Shown here: positions 1 through 6,039 of the stretch, piece after piece
Numbering within the stretch: the stretch's first letter is position 1
Layout: each line of letters begins with the position of its first letter
Origin: Chlorobiota bacterium
GTDB taxonomy: Bacteria; Bacteroidota; Bacteroidia; Flavobacteriales; Flavobacteriaceae
Reading direction: 5' to 3'
Length of the DNA stretch: 6,947 bases
Assembly (NCBI GenBank): GCA_013153655.1
Contig: JAADEB010000142.1
Location: 1-6,947 of the forward strand
Translations under genes and position numbers: made by a program
The notes under the pieces: generated by a model
Database searches by the model: none
Told to the model about the DNA's origin: nothing
What the model saw: the letters and a program-made list of their open reading frames with translations, nothing else

Positions 1-20
1 GTTGGCCGTTAGCTATTAGC
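1..20. repeat. TTAGC-type short tandem repeat at the left edge
   Basis: Two copies of TTAGC (9-13 and 16-20) sit 7 bases apart, preceded by GGCCG. From memory, 7-base-period strings of TTAGCTA/TTAGCCG type are frequent between genes in Bacteroidota, so this may be the tail of a longer array that starts outside the window. With only two units visible it could also be chance. Confidence 0.3.
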
Positions 21-94
21 TTTTTCTATTGATTTTACTGTAGTGCATTACCATTTAGAAAGCAAGTGAAAAATCTTCATACCTTCAAAGAGCG

Positions 95-135
95 ATAGAG
101 ATTCCTCCTCTCGATGGTCGTCGGAATGACAGGGT
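95..135. repeat. Palindromic dispersed-repeat-like element (ATTCC...GGAATGACAGG)
   Basis: ATTCC (101-105) pairs with GGAAT (123-127), and an inner CGA (112-114) pairs with TCG (118-120) around a TGG loop. The right arm continues into GACAGG. The pattern GATTCCTC...GGAATGACAG resembles a dispersed intergenic palindrome I recall from many bacterial genomes. Its family and its function, if any, are unknown to me. It lies about 45 bases before the membrane protein gene, so it could be transcribed in that gene's leader or lie upstream of its promoter. Confidence 0.35.
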
Positions 136-177
136 GTTCGTTTCTTTTTCCTAACTTTAAGGAATAAAAATTTCGAT

Positions 178-1380
178 ATGAAACGTCCGGAGCTTCGGGC
201 ACTTTTTGCGCCGCCGATTCTTTATTTGGTAGCGGCCAACTTGTTGGTAGATGCCGTGTATGGTATGTCAAAAGGCATTTACTTATGGAAAACAATGTAT
301 GAGCAGCATCATCATCCCGCCTTTTTTCGATTTCGAGGCTTTATTGTAATATTTTTTCTTCTGATTGCCTTTGCGGGTGCTTTGTGGTCGAGCCGGTTGT
401 CGCGTTGCTTGCGTTTGTTAAACCTGGCGACGGGAATAATCATGTTTTCGGCCGTGGCGGGATTTGTTTTGCCTGCCGGATATGCAGATATATGGTTTGG
501 TGGTATGATTACCGGAAATGCTTTGTTTTTTGCGGCTTTTATGTCGTGCTTGGCGCGTTATGCTTCGCGCTTGGGAGCGGGCGCCGTATTAGTGTTTTTG
601 TTGTATATATATCTTATTTATTATGTGATTCCATTGGACAAAATTTGGATTCCGGGAGATGATTTTAATGCCGAACAAGCGAAGATTTTCTTTGTGTTGG
701 CTTTTTTGGCGACCTCTTTGGCGGCCTGGATGACCACGCGCTTGAAGGCCGAAGATTTTGAAACCGCAGACGAAGGAAAATGTCTTCCGCGCCGGGAATT
801 TATATGGAGCCTGTTACTTCTGTTATTGATTTGGACGATTAGTAGTATTTTGATGGGATACGGTCAGGGAATACTTTCTCTTATTAAGCTTCATATATCC
901 ACGAAGCCATGGCTTTTTATGTTTTGGAAAACATTTATTCCTTTGACGTCGGGTATTTTATTGCTCATCCTGTTTTACCGGAAGCCGGTTAGGGTAGGGG
1001 CGGCTTGGCTTGCTTTGGGTGGCATGGCGGCGATTGGGTTTTTTATGGGTTTGGATGTTATAACGGACATAACCGAAAAGGGAAAGATAGTATTATTATT
1101 GACGGCTGGTGGCTATTATATTTTTTTTATGGGGCTCATAAGCTTATATTATACCTATTTCACCCTTCGATTTCGTGCTGACGATTATGCGCTCTTGTTT
1201 CTTATTCCGGCTGCTGTTCTTAATGCTTTAATGCATTTGCAACGTTTATTGATGGATAAGGAATCGGCGCGATACGAAGGGCGTTTTGTCTCATGGATTG
1301 TTGTTTTTGAGTTTTTGGTGATTATCGGATATGTGATATACAGGATGGTGCGAAACTATCTATGTAGGAAATCAAGATAA
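178..1380 (+). CDS. Polytopic membrane protein, about 12 TM, possibly MFS-like; function unknown
   Basis: This 400-residue protein is almost entirely membrane-embedded. Hydrophobic segments lie at about residues 12-30, 53-71, 79-101, 105-127, 133-152, 168-187, 208-229, 245-266, 273-293, 303-326, 337-357 and 370-390. The largest polar loop (188-207) falls between segments 6 and 7, giving a 6+6 plan like that of major facilitator transporters, but I see no diagnostic MFS motif. A His triplet (residues 44-46) lies in the first loop. The C-terminus is basic (RKSR), as expected for a cytoplasmic end. The ATG at 178 is the first in frame. An AAGGA at 159-163 is too far upstream to be a normal ribosome site, and TAACTTTA at 152-159 is a one-mismatch -7 candidate. 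The gene seems monocistronic, because the next strong promoter begins at 1524. No substrate can be inferred. The ORF is certain; the transporter reading is tentative. Confidence 0.85.
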   Translation: MKRPELRALFAPPILYLVAANLLVDAVYGMSKGIYLWKTMYEQHHHPAFFRFRGFIVIFFLLIAFAGALWSSRLSRCLRLLNLATGIIMFSAVAGFVLPAGYADIWFGGMITGNALFFAAFMSCLARYASRLGAGAVLVFLLYIYLIYYVIPLDKIWIPGDDFNAEQAKIFFVLAFLATSLAAWMTTRLKAEDFETADEGKCLPRREFIWSLLLLLLIWTISSILMGYGQGILSLIKLHISTKPWLFMFWKTFIPLTSGILLLILFYRKPVRVGAAWLALGGMAAIGFFMGLDVITDITEKGKIVLLLTAGGYYIFFMGLISLYYTYFTLRFRADDYALLFLIPAAVLNALMHLQRLLMDKESARYEGRFVSWIVVFEFLVIIGYVIYRMVRNYLCRKSR

Positions 1381-1406
1381 TAAGGAAATAAGAAAATTAA
1401 TCTTTC

Positions 1407-1520
1407 ATGACTATACGTCCGTCGAAGGTGTTGAAGTGGAGCAGGTGTACGCCTTATGGTAAGCGCAAATATATAGGTTTGATGGTAAAGCACCGAAACC
1501 ATGTATGGGAGTCGGTTTGA
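1407..1520 (+). CDS. Candidate 37-residue basic small protein (doubtful)
   Basis: In the gap after the membrane protein, an ATG at 1407 opens a 37-codon frame ending in TGA at 1518-1520. The peptide is strongly basic, rich in Lys and Arg with three His (for example TPYGKRKYIG in the middle), has one Cys and two Trp, and shows no hydrophobic segment. AAGGAAATAAG lies about 16 bases upstream. The frame stops just before the -7 elements at 1524. An open frame of this length can arise by chance in a gap of this size, and I recognise no family. I list it because nothing else explains 1381-1520 and it is small enough to be missed by ordinary calling. Confidence 0.22.
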   Translation: MTIRPSKVLKWSRCTPYGKRKYIGLMVKHRNHVWESV

Positions 1521-1523
1521 TTT

Positions 1524-1541
1524 TATATTTGGTTATCTTTG
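1524..1541 (+). promoter_or_regulatory. Double -7 promoter element (TATATTTG, TATCTTTG)
   Basis: Two matches to the Bacteroidota -7 consensus TAnnTTTG occur 10 bases apart: TATATTTG (1524-1531) and TATCTTTG (1534-1541). No convincing -33 TTTG is seen at the usual spacing; TTTG at 1516-1519 is too close. Transcription would begin around 1545-1550, giving a leader of roughly 15-20 bases to the ATG at 1566. The second element contains the TTG at 1539 that longest-ORF calling would take as the start codon, which argues against that start. Confidence 0.55.
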
Positions 1542-1565
1542 AAATATAATTTTCAAGGGAAAACC

Positions 1566-2243
1566 ATGGAATTATTAAGCAGAAAACAGATCAACGAAAT
1601 ATTCGGGAAATTCGGTTATATGAATGATCCGCCGGAAAATACATTACAAAACGCAGCTCGATATATAGCCGGTATTCGGGAGATTAATGAGTATTTCCAT
1701 AGAAAAGGTTATCCCCTTCATAAAGCGATTACTTATATCAAAAGACGGCCGAAAGGTTTGGAAATAAAAGTAACTTATGCATTCAAAACCTTTCGAGTGG
1801 GGTTGTTTAATTATAAAATTAAATATTGGACACTAATAAATACGAAGGATTCCGATTCCGAGATATTACAGTGGCTTAAAGATATTATTCAAGAAAATGT
1901 TCCGGATGAAAAGGACAAAGGTTTTGATATTTCACAGGCTGATCATATTCTTATCCTTGGTTATGATGATTACGGCAAGGAAGAACGGTTATTTTTTTCC
2001 ATTACCGATAAAAAACGGACCGAAGTAAAAACCTATATGATGAAGCATTTTAACCTGACATATAAGAATCCGGAATCTCTTTACGAAAAACATAAAGAAC
2101 AAGAATATCAAGGCGAGCCGCTATCTATTAGCATCACATTTTCCATTGCCGATGAATTACGAAAACTCAAAGAATTGACCGATGAGGGTGTTTTAACTCC
2201 TGAGGAATTCGAACGATTGAAACGGAAATTATTGAATCAATAG
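1566..2243 (+). CDS. SHOCT domain-containing protein, unknown function
   Basis: This 225-residue soluble protein has no signal peptide or membrane segment. The last 30 or so residues (about 194-222) form a typical SHOCT short C-terminal domain: a helix with LRKLKELTDEG, then VLTPEEFERLKRKLL. SHOCT domains end many otherwise unrelated bacterial proteins and are thought to be small oligomerisation or interaction modules. I do not recognise residues 1-190, which look like mixed alpha/beta with many Lys, Tyr and Asp. I chose ATG 1566 over the longer TTG 1539 because AAGGGA (1555-1560) sits 5 bases before the ATG and the TTG lies inside the -7 element. The coding sequence looks more A+T-rich and Lys/Ile-rich than the genes to its right, which may reflect foreign origin or low expression. 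It is probably co-transcribed with the gene 35 bases downstream. Confidence 0.8.
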   Translation: MELLSRKQINEIFGKFGYMNDPPENTLQNAARYIAGIREINEYFHRKGYPLHKAITYIKRRPKGLEIKVTYAFKTFRVGLFNYKIKYWTLINTKDSDSEILQWLKDIIQENVPDEKDKGFDISQADHILILGYDDYGKEERLFFSITDKKRTEVKTYMMKHFNLTYKNPESLYEKHKEQEYQGEPLSISITFSIADELRKLKELTDEGVLTPEEFERLKRKLLNQ

Positions 2244-2278
2244 GGGTAATAAGAATGCATGCCTTTTCCTGAAAAAAA

Positions 2279-3184
2279 ATGATTAAAGATTCGAAACGTT
2301 TTTTACCGGTTTTCATTATGTTGATAGGCATATGGCTTGCCGTAACGGTCGGATGGTTTGTTTATAACGGTGAGCAAGCCTCTTCCGAAATTCTTGACAA
2401 TGACCGTACGACGGAGGAAGCCAAGAGCGATTTACCGATGTTTTCTCATGGCCGGGAGGAATCAAAAGAGCTTATGGAGCAAAGGGATTCTTCGGATCGA
2501 GCGTCTTCCGCTTTTCCACCTCGTATCGATACGGTATGGCTTTTGGCGGACGGGTATAAGGTGGTTCTTGTTCGAACGGATAGTGTGGGCATGGACGAAT
2601 ATTTGCCGGAAAAGGCCTATTTGGATTCCATAGACCGGTTTTATGACAACCGTTTTGAAGCGGCTCTTGCCTATGAACGATATGTGTCATCCCATTACGG
2701 TGAACGTTTTAAGCGGGATTCTTCGGGCTTGTATGTGCGCCTGCGCGATGGGAAATGGAAAAAGCTCCTCCCGGATGAATCTTTGGACGAGACGGGACAT
2801 ACTTTTGAATATTATTTCCCGAAATTCGGATATTACAGCATCCGGACCCAATGGGGCGAAGGAAACGGATACAAACTGATTAACGAACACACCGGAGAAG
2901 TAACCCGTATTATCGGCAGACCTTACTTTTCTCCCGACGGACGTTATGTGGTGGCCGTCAGTTCGGATTTGGAAGCCGGGTACAGTGCCAACGGATTTCA
3001 GCTTTTGGAAAATAAGCATGGGCATTTAAGGCTGTTGCTAAGCCAAGAATACGAAAACCGGGGCGTCGTGCGGGCGCAATGGAAGGATGACAGTACGGCC
3101 GTATTGCTCTGGGAAATGCCTTGGTATGCAAACGATGTGGAACGGAAACGTTTCTACGGATTGCTTCGTATAAATAAAAAATAA
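2279..3184 (+). CDS. Membrane-anchored extracytoplasmic protein with PD40-like motif
   Basis: This 301-residue protein has a short basic N-terminus and one hydrophobic segment (about residues 8-28), either an uncleaved anchor or a signal sequence without an obvious cleavage site or lipobox. A polar, charged stretch (about 31-80) looks like a flexible linker. The rest alternates short beta-strand-like segments. Residues 216-228 (YFSPDGRYVVAV) match the SPDG-type strand of PD40/TolB beta-propeller repeats, and a weaker second copy occurs near 266-278 (AQWKDDSTAVLLW). Two such motifs are too few for a full propeller, so it is either a partial fold or a different beta protein. The ATG follows an A-run leader, common in this phylum. 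It follows the SHOCT gene by 35 bases with no visible promoter or terminator between, so an operon is likely. I cannot name a function. Confidence 0.75.
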   Translation: MIKDSKRFLPVFIMLIGIWLAVTVGWFVYNGEQASSEILDNDRTTEEAKSDLPMFSHGREESKELMEQRDSSDRASSAFPPRIDTVWLLADGYKVVLVRTDSVGMDEYLPEKAYLDSIDRFYDNRFEAALAYERYVSSHYGERFKRDSSGLYVRLRDGKWKKLLPDESLDETGHTFEYYFPKFGYYSIRTQWGEGNGYKLINEHTGEVTRIIGRPYFSPDGRYVVAVSSDLEAGYSANGFQLLENKHGHLRLLLSQEYENRGVVRAQWKDDSTAVLLWEMPWYANDVERKRFYGLLRINKK

Positions 3185-3252
3185 GTAAGTATTATCATAT
3201 TTCAGCTTAATGTTATATGGAATTATTTGTATTATACTTATTCATTTGCACT

Positions 3253-3274
3253 TGATGACCGAAAGTTCTCATCA
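3253..3274. repeat. Inverted repeat TGATGA-N10-TCATCA
   Basis: Perfect 6-base arms TGATGA (3253-3258) and TCATCA (3269-3274) enclose a 10-base loop. It lies in the A/T-rich 205-base gap between the PD40-like gene and ybaB. There is no T-run after it, so it is a poor intrinsic terminator. At about 95 bases before the ybaB -7 element it is also far for an operator. It may be incidental. Confidence 0.25.
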
Positions 3275-3366
3275 CGGATTTACGGAACAAAGAAATATCG
3301 GTTGTCTGAATAAAAGATGTTAACAAAAATTATATTTAAAAATAATTAAAACCGAATCGAAAGTAT

Positions 3367-3374
3367 TATCTTTG
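3367..3374 (+). promoter_or_regulatory. -7 promoter element TATCTTTG for ybaB-DUF3810
   Basis: This is an exact match to the Bacteroidota -7 motif TAnnTTTG, identical to the second element before the SHOCT gene. The upstream 40 bases are A-rich, as is usual, but no clear TTTG -33 box is seen. The ATG at 3390 lies 15 bases downstream, implying a very short leader. The element contains the TTG at 3372 that would otherwise be read as the start of a longer YbaB. Confidence 0.6.
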
Positions 3375-3389
3375 AACAAAACGAAAATT

Positions 3390-3716
3390 ATGTTGGGAGA
3401 CCTTTTCGGATTGACAGGAAAAATCGAAAAAGCCAAGGAAGAAGTGGCACGTGCAAAGGAACGTTTGGCAAAAATCCACATTGAAAAAACATCGGACGAC
3501 AACAAAATCTACGTGCGCATCAGTGCCGACAAAACCATTCACGAAATTCGCCTCGACCCTGCTTTCGAAGGAATGGCTCCTTCGTACATGGCCGGCAAAT
3601 TGAAAGAAATCCTCAACGAAGCCATGGACGAAGCCACGGACATTCAGGAACGGGAGGTGAAAGAAGCCTTACAACGCGTGTTACCCGGCATCCCGGGATT
3701 GGACAAATTTTTCTAA
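3390..3716 (+). CDS. YbaB/EbfC family nucleoid-associated DNA-binding protein
   Basis: At 108 residues this is the normal size for the YbaB/EbfC family, small homodimeric proteins that bind DNA without strong sequence preference and associate with the nucleoid. The family plan is visible. An N-terminal helix rich in Lys, Glu and Ala (about 8-30) is followed by beta-strands (about 38-56, including VRISADKTIHEIRLD), then a C-terminal helix (about 65-97), and a Pro/Gly-rich tail ending PGIPGLDKFF, like the PGLPG tails of relatives. ATG 3390 is preferred over TTG 3372 because the TTG lies in the promoter element and because MLGDLFG matches the usual MFGDLFG-like N-terminus of Bacteroidota members. 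The gene is followed by the DUF3810 gene after 15 bases, so both are likely on one transcript. In many bacteria ybaB neighbours dnaX or recR; neither is seen here. Confidence 0.92.
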   Translation: MLGDLFGLTGKIEKAKEEVARAKERLAKIHIEKTSDDNKIYVRISADKTIHEIRLDPAFEGMAPSYMAGKLKEILNEAMDEATDIQEREVKEALQRVLPGIPGLDKFF

Positions 3717-3731
3717 GCCATCCGGGATAAT

Positions 3732-4874
3732 ATGTGGCGAAAGGAGGCAAAACATTGGGTTTTGTTGATATTGGCCTTGGCTATGGTGCACCATACCCCC
3801 GGATTGGTGGAACGGATTTATGCCACGGGGATTTACCGCATTATCCGCACTTTCGACCTGTTTTTTCTGCAATGGGTGCCCTTTTCGGTGGGCGACGTGT
3901 TATATGTGGTGGCGCCGGTTTGGGCAGTCGTATATGTATGGCGCCTATACCGCAAGACGCATTCATGGAAACGGATTATGCTGACGGTGTCGCGGGGAAT
4001 CCGTCTGGTGATTTTATGGTTTTACCTGTTGTGGGGGCTCAATTATTTTCGAGAGCCGCTCTACCGGCAATGGAAATGGGAAATCCGTTCACCCGACAGT
4101 GCCGAACTGCGCCTATTGGCTTTACGGGAAATCGACAGTTTGAACCGTCTGCACTGCCTATTGCAACCTGTGGATTCGTTACCTGTGGATTTAAAAAGGT
4201 CGTGGAATGAATTGCAATATGCCGCGGCAAAAATCTATCGTCAAAATGCACGCGTGCGGCCACGGCTTTCGGAAAGTTTTTATGTGGTAAAGCCGAGCTT
4301 ACTGGCGCGTCCGGTGTCCCGGTTGAGCACCTTGGGTTATCTGAATCCTTTTACGCACGAGAGCCAGGTCAACACGTTGTATCCTAAGGTGTTCTTGCCC
4401 CACATTATTTTACATGAATTATCGCATCAAATCGGTTATGCCTATGAAAACGAGGCGGAATTTATTGCTTTTTGGGAGGCCGTGGAAGCGGGGGATACGG
4501 ATTTCCGGTACAGTGCACATTTGACGGCGGCCTCGTACCTGCTGGGTTATTGGAAAGCACGCGACAGTCTGCAATTTGAAAAAATGAAACAAAAATTGCT
4601 CCCCGGTGTATGGGCAGAATACCGTAAGGCCCGCCGGTTTGCGGAACAATACCGGATGCCTGTGGATTTAAGTTTTTTATACGATTGGTATCTTCGCACC
4701 AATCAGCAGGGAAAGGGAATGGTGTCGTACGGGGAAATGGTTTTGTATTTACATACCTATTACAAGGAACACGACTGCCAATCAGGCATTACGCCCCCCA
4801 CCCAAGGCATAGAGCAACGGAAGGAACACAAAGAGCAAAAGGGGCTGAATCAGAAAACGGCGGATGTAGAATAA
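3732..4874 (+). CDS. DUF3810 family membrane protein with HEXXH motif
   Basis: The protein has 380 residues. Hydrophobic segments lie at about 8-20, 44-70 (probably a hairpin or long helix) and 90-105, followed by a large soluble domain. That domain carries HELSH (residues 228-232), an exact HEXXH zinc-protease motif, followed by GYAYENEAEF (235-244), whose Glu (E239 or E241) could be a third metal ligand. This layout fits DUF3810, a Bacteroidota family predicted to be metallopeptidase-like but not, to my knowledge, biochemically characterised. The start lies 15 bases after ybaB, so the genes are likely co-transcribed. The conserved part seems to end near YKEHD (344-348). Residues 351-380 are polar, rich in Gln, Lys and Glu, and are encoded antisense to the end of the convergent minus-strand gene. 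This tail may be a recent extension made by reading past an older stop. Substrate unknown. Confidence 0.88.
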   Translation: MWRKEAKHWVLLILALAMVHHTPGLVERIYATGIYRIIRTFDLFFLQWVPFSVGDVLYVVAPVWAVVYVWRLYRKTHSWKRIMLTVSRGIRLVILWFYLLWGLNYFREPLYRQWKWEIRSPDSAELRLLALREIDSLNRLHCLLQPVDSLPVDLKRSWNELQYAAAKIYRQNARVRPRLSESFYVVKPSLLARPVSRLSTLGYLNPFTHESQVNTLYPKVFLPHIILHELSHQIGYAYENEAEFIAFWEAVEAGDTDFRYSAHLTAASYLLGYWKARDSLQFEKMKQKLLPGVWAEYRKARRFAEQYRMPVDLSFLYDWYLRTNQQGKGMVSYGEMVLYLHTYYKEHDCQSGITPPTQGIEQRKEHKEQKGLNQKTADVE

Positions 4875-5228
4875 GGCGGTATAATGACCGGGACGATAGA
4901 AATGAACGGCTATTATGAAAAGCGCAAACAAAATCAAACCGGCATATACGTAAATTTTAATCACCAGACGGATAAGAGGCCGGTCGGGAAACCAAATGTA
5001 GAGCAAAACCACCGAAAAAACCGAATTGACCGCATAACGAAATATTACGGAAAAATAATCGGAAAAATGCAAGGCCGGAAGCGGTTGGCTAAGATAACGG
5101 TCCGAGGCGAAGAAATCTTGAAGAACCTCGGGAAACCATTCCTTTTCGAAAAGGCGAACGGCCACCAGCGAAACCACAACGATGGCGCTAAAAATCAGTT
5201 TAAAAGTTAAAGACTTATGGCGATTCAT
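4782..5228 (-). CDS. Exosortase F system-associated membrane protein
   Basis: This is a 148-residue protein with four membrane segments at about 10-27, 59-80, 87-110 and 125-142. Two stretches match what I recall of the exosortase F-associated family (TIGR04127, found near xrtF in Flavobacteriia and relatives): FRYAVNSVFSVVLLYIWF near 63-80, and FYIRRFLIQPLLLFVFLP near 120-137. The family is known only by its genomic association with the exosortase XrtF, a membrane enzyme thought to process proteins carrying a C-terminal sorting signal. Its own role is unknown. The ATG at 5228 overlaps the last 14 bases of the upstream safE-like gene, suggesting translational coupling. The 3' end overlaps the convergent DUF3810 gene by 93 bases. 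No exosortase gene is visible in the window, so the partner is either elsewhere or absent. Confidence 0.82.
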   Translation of the reverse strand: MNRHKSLTFKLIFSAIVVVSLVAVRLFEKEWFPEVLQDFFASDRYLSQPLPALHFSDYFSVIFRYAVNSVFSVVLLYIWFPDRPLIRLVIKIYVYAGLILFALFIIAVHFYRPGHYTALFYIRRFLIQPLLLFVFLPLLYALGGGRNA

Positions 5229-5979
5229 GGGGACGCGTATGTTGGATTTTCTGCATTTTCTTGCGGAACATCATTTCTTTCTTCCGGTCCACTTGCAACA
5301 TTTCCTTGCCCGGTGAGAGAAACATGATATTGAGGTTGAGCCCGCGAAGCACAAAGAGCAAGCCGACCAAAGCCACGGCGTAGGGTATGAGTTTGTTGAG
5401 CCGGTTGCGCAAACGAACCGAAAACATGCTTTGCAACCACGTAATAAGCATCAAAGCCGGCGTGGTTCCCAAACCGAAGACCATCATGTAAATGGCGCCT
5501 TGCCAAGGACTGCCGGTGGCCAAAGCGCCCACCATGGCCAGGTAAACCAAACCGCAAGGCAAATAACCGTTCAAGAAACCCAATACAAAGAAAGATTGAT
5601 AGGATTTGCGCCTCAGATAGGTATTCATGCCATGCTTGATCCGGCCTATAAAGCGTATCCAAAATCCCGGCAGGCGGGCATTGATTTTACCTTGAACCGA
5701 AGGAAACAATGCCACTAAAATCATTATGATTCCGAACACCAGGGAAATTTTTTGTTGCAGTCCGGCCAATTGCAAACCTTTGCCCAGGAATCCCAACAGC
5801 AAGCCCATGGTACCGTAGGCCAATATGCGGGCACCGTGATAGAGCAATAATTGGATGCTCATCTTCCATTTGTTGTTACGGTCCACAGGCAAAATCAGGG
5901 CTATGGGACCGCACATACCCACGCAATGCACTTCCCCCAAAAGCCCCAACAGCAAGGCCGAAAGATAGATGGTCAACAT
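5215..5979 (-). CDS. Sulfite exporter TauE/SafE (UreH/DsbD_2-like) family membrane protein
   Basis: This 254-residue protein has about six membrane segments: roughly 3-30 (containing the Cys motif), 50-68, 77-93, 128-150, 160-182 and 198-215. The N-terminal GEVHCVGMCGP (16-26; C19 and C23) and the later NGYLPCGLVY (137-146; C142) are hallmarks of the DsbD_2/UreH-like branch usually annotated TauE/SafE. In Bacteroidota such genes often sit near cbb3 oxidase assembly genes, and a heavy-metal or copper-handling role has been suggested; no such neighbours are seen here. The C-terminus (about 222-254) is a basic, Met-rich cytoplasmic tail. The reading frame is open 47 codons further upstream to an ATG at 6120, but that part is translated intergenic repeat. 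The ATG at 5979 begins MLTIYLSALLLGLLG, which fits the family start. It is the first gene of a two-gene unit with the exosortase F-associated gene. I see no clear -7 element for it. Confidence 0.87.
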   Translation of the reverse strand: MLTIYLSALLLGLLGEVHCVGMCGPIALILPVDRNNKWKMSIQLLLYHGARILAYGTMGLLLGFLGKGLQLAGLQQKISLVFGIIMILVALFPSVQGKINARLPGFWIRFIGRIKHGMNTYLRRKSYQSFFVLGFLNGYLPCGLVYLAMVGALATGSPWQGAIYMMVFGLGTTPALMLITWLQSMFSVRLRNRLNKLIPYAVALVGLLFVLRGLNLNIMFLSPGKEMLQVDRKKEMMFRKKMQKIQHTRPHESP

Positions 5980-6039
5980 GATCCGTTGTTTTACGGCCTG
6001 CAAGTTACGATTTTTTGAGAGAGCATTTTTTGGTGTTAT

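Noticed and set aside
3186..3240. Inverted repeat TAAGTAT (3186-3192) / ATACTTA (3234-3240) after the PD40-like gene as a terminator
   Set aside because: The arms are A/T-only, the loop is 41 bases and no T-run follows, so it would not form a stable terminator.
3734..4210. 158-codon plus-strand frame overlapping the start of the DUF3810 gene
   Set aside because: It is an out-of-frame shadow of DUF3810, which has a recognised domain, a HEXXH motif and a proper start after ybaB.
4884..5210. 108-codon plus-strand frame opposite the exosortase F-associated gene
   Set aside because: It is the antisense of a conserved membrane protein; its Lys/Arg/Asn-rich composition is what reversing hydrophobic codons gives.
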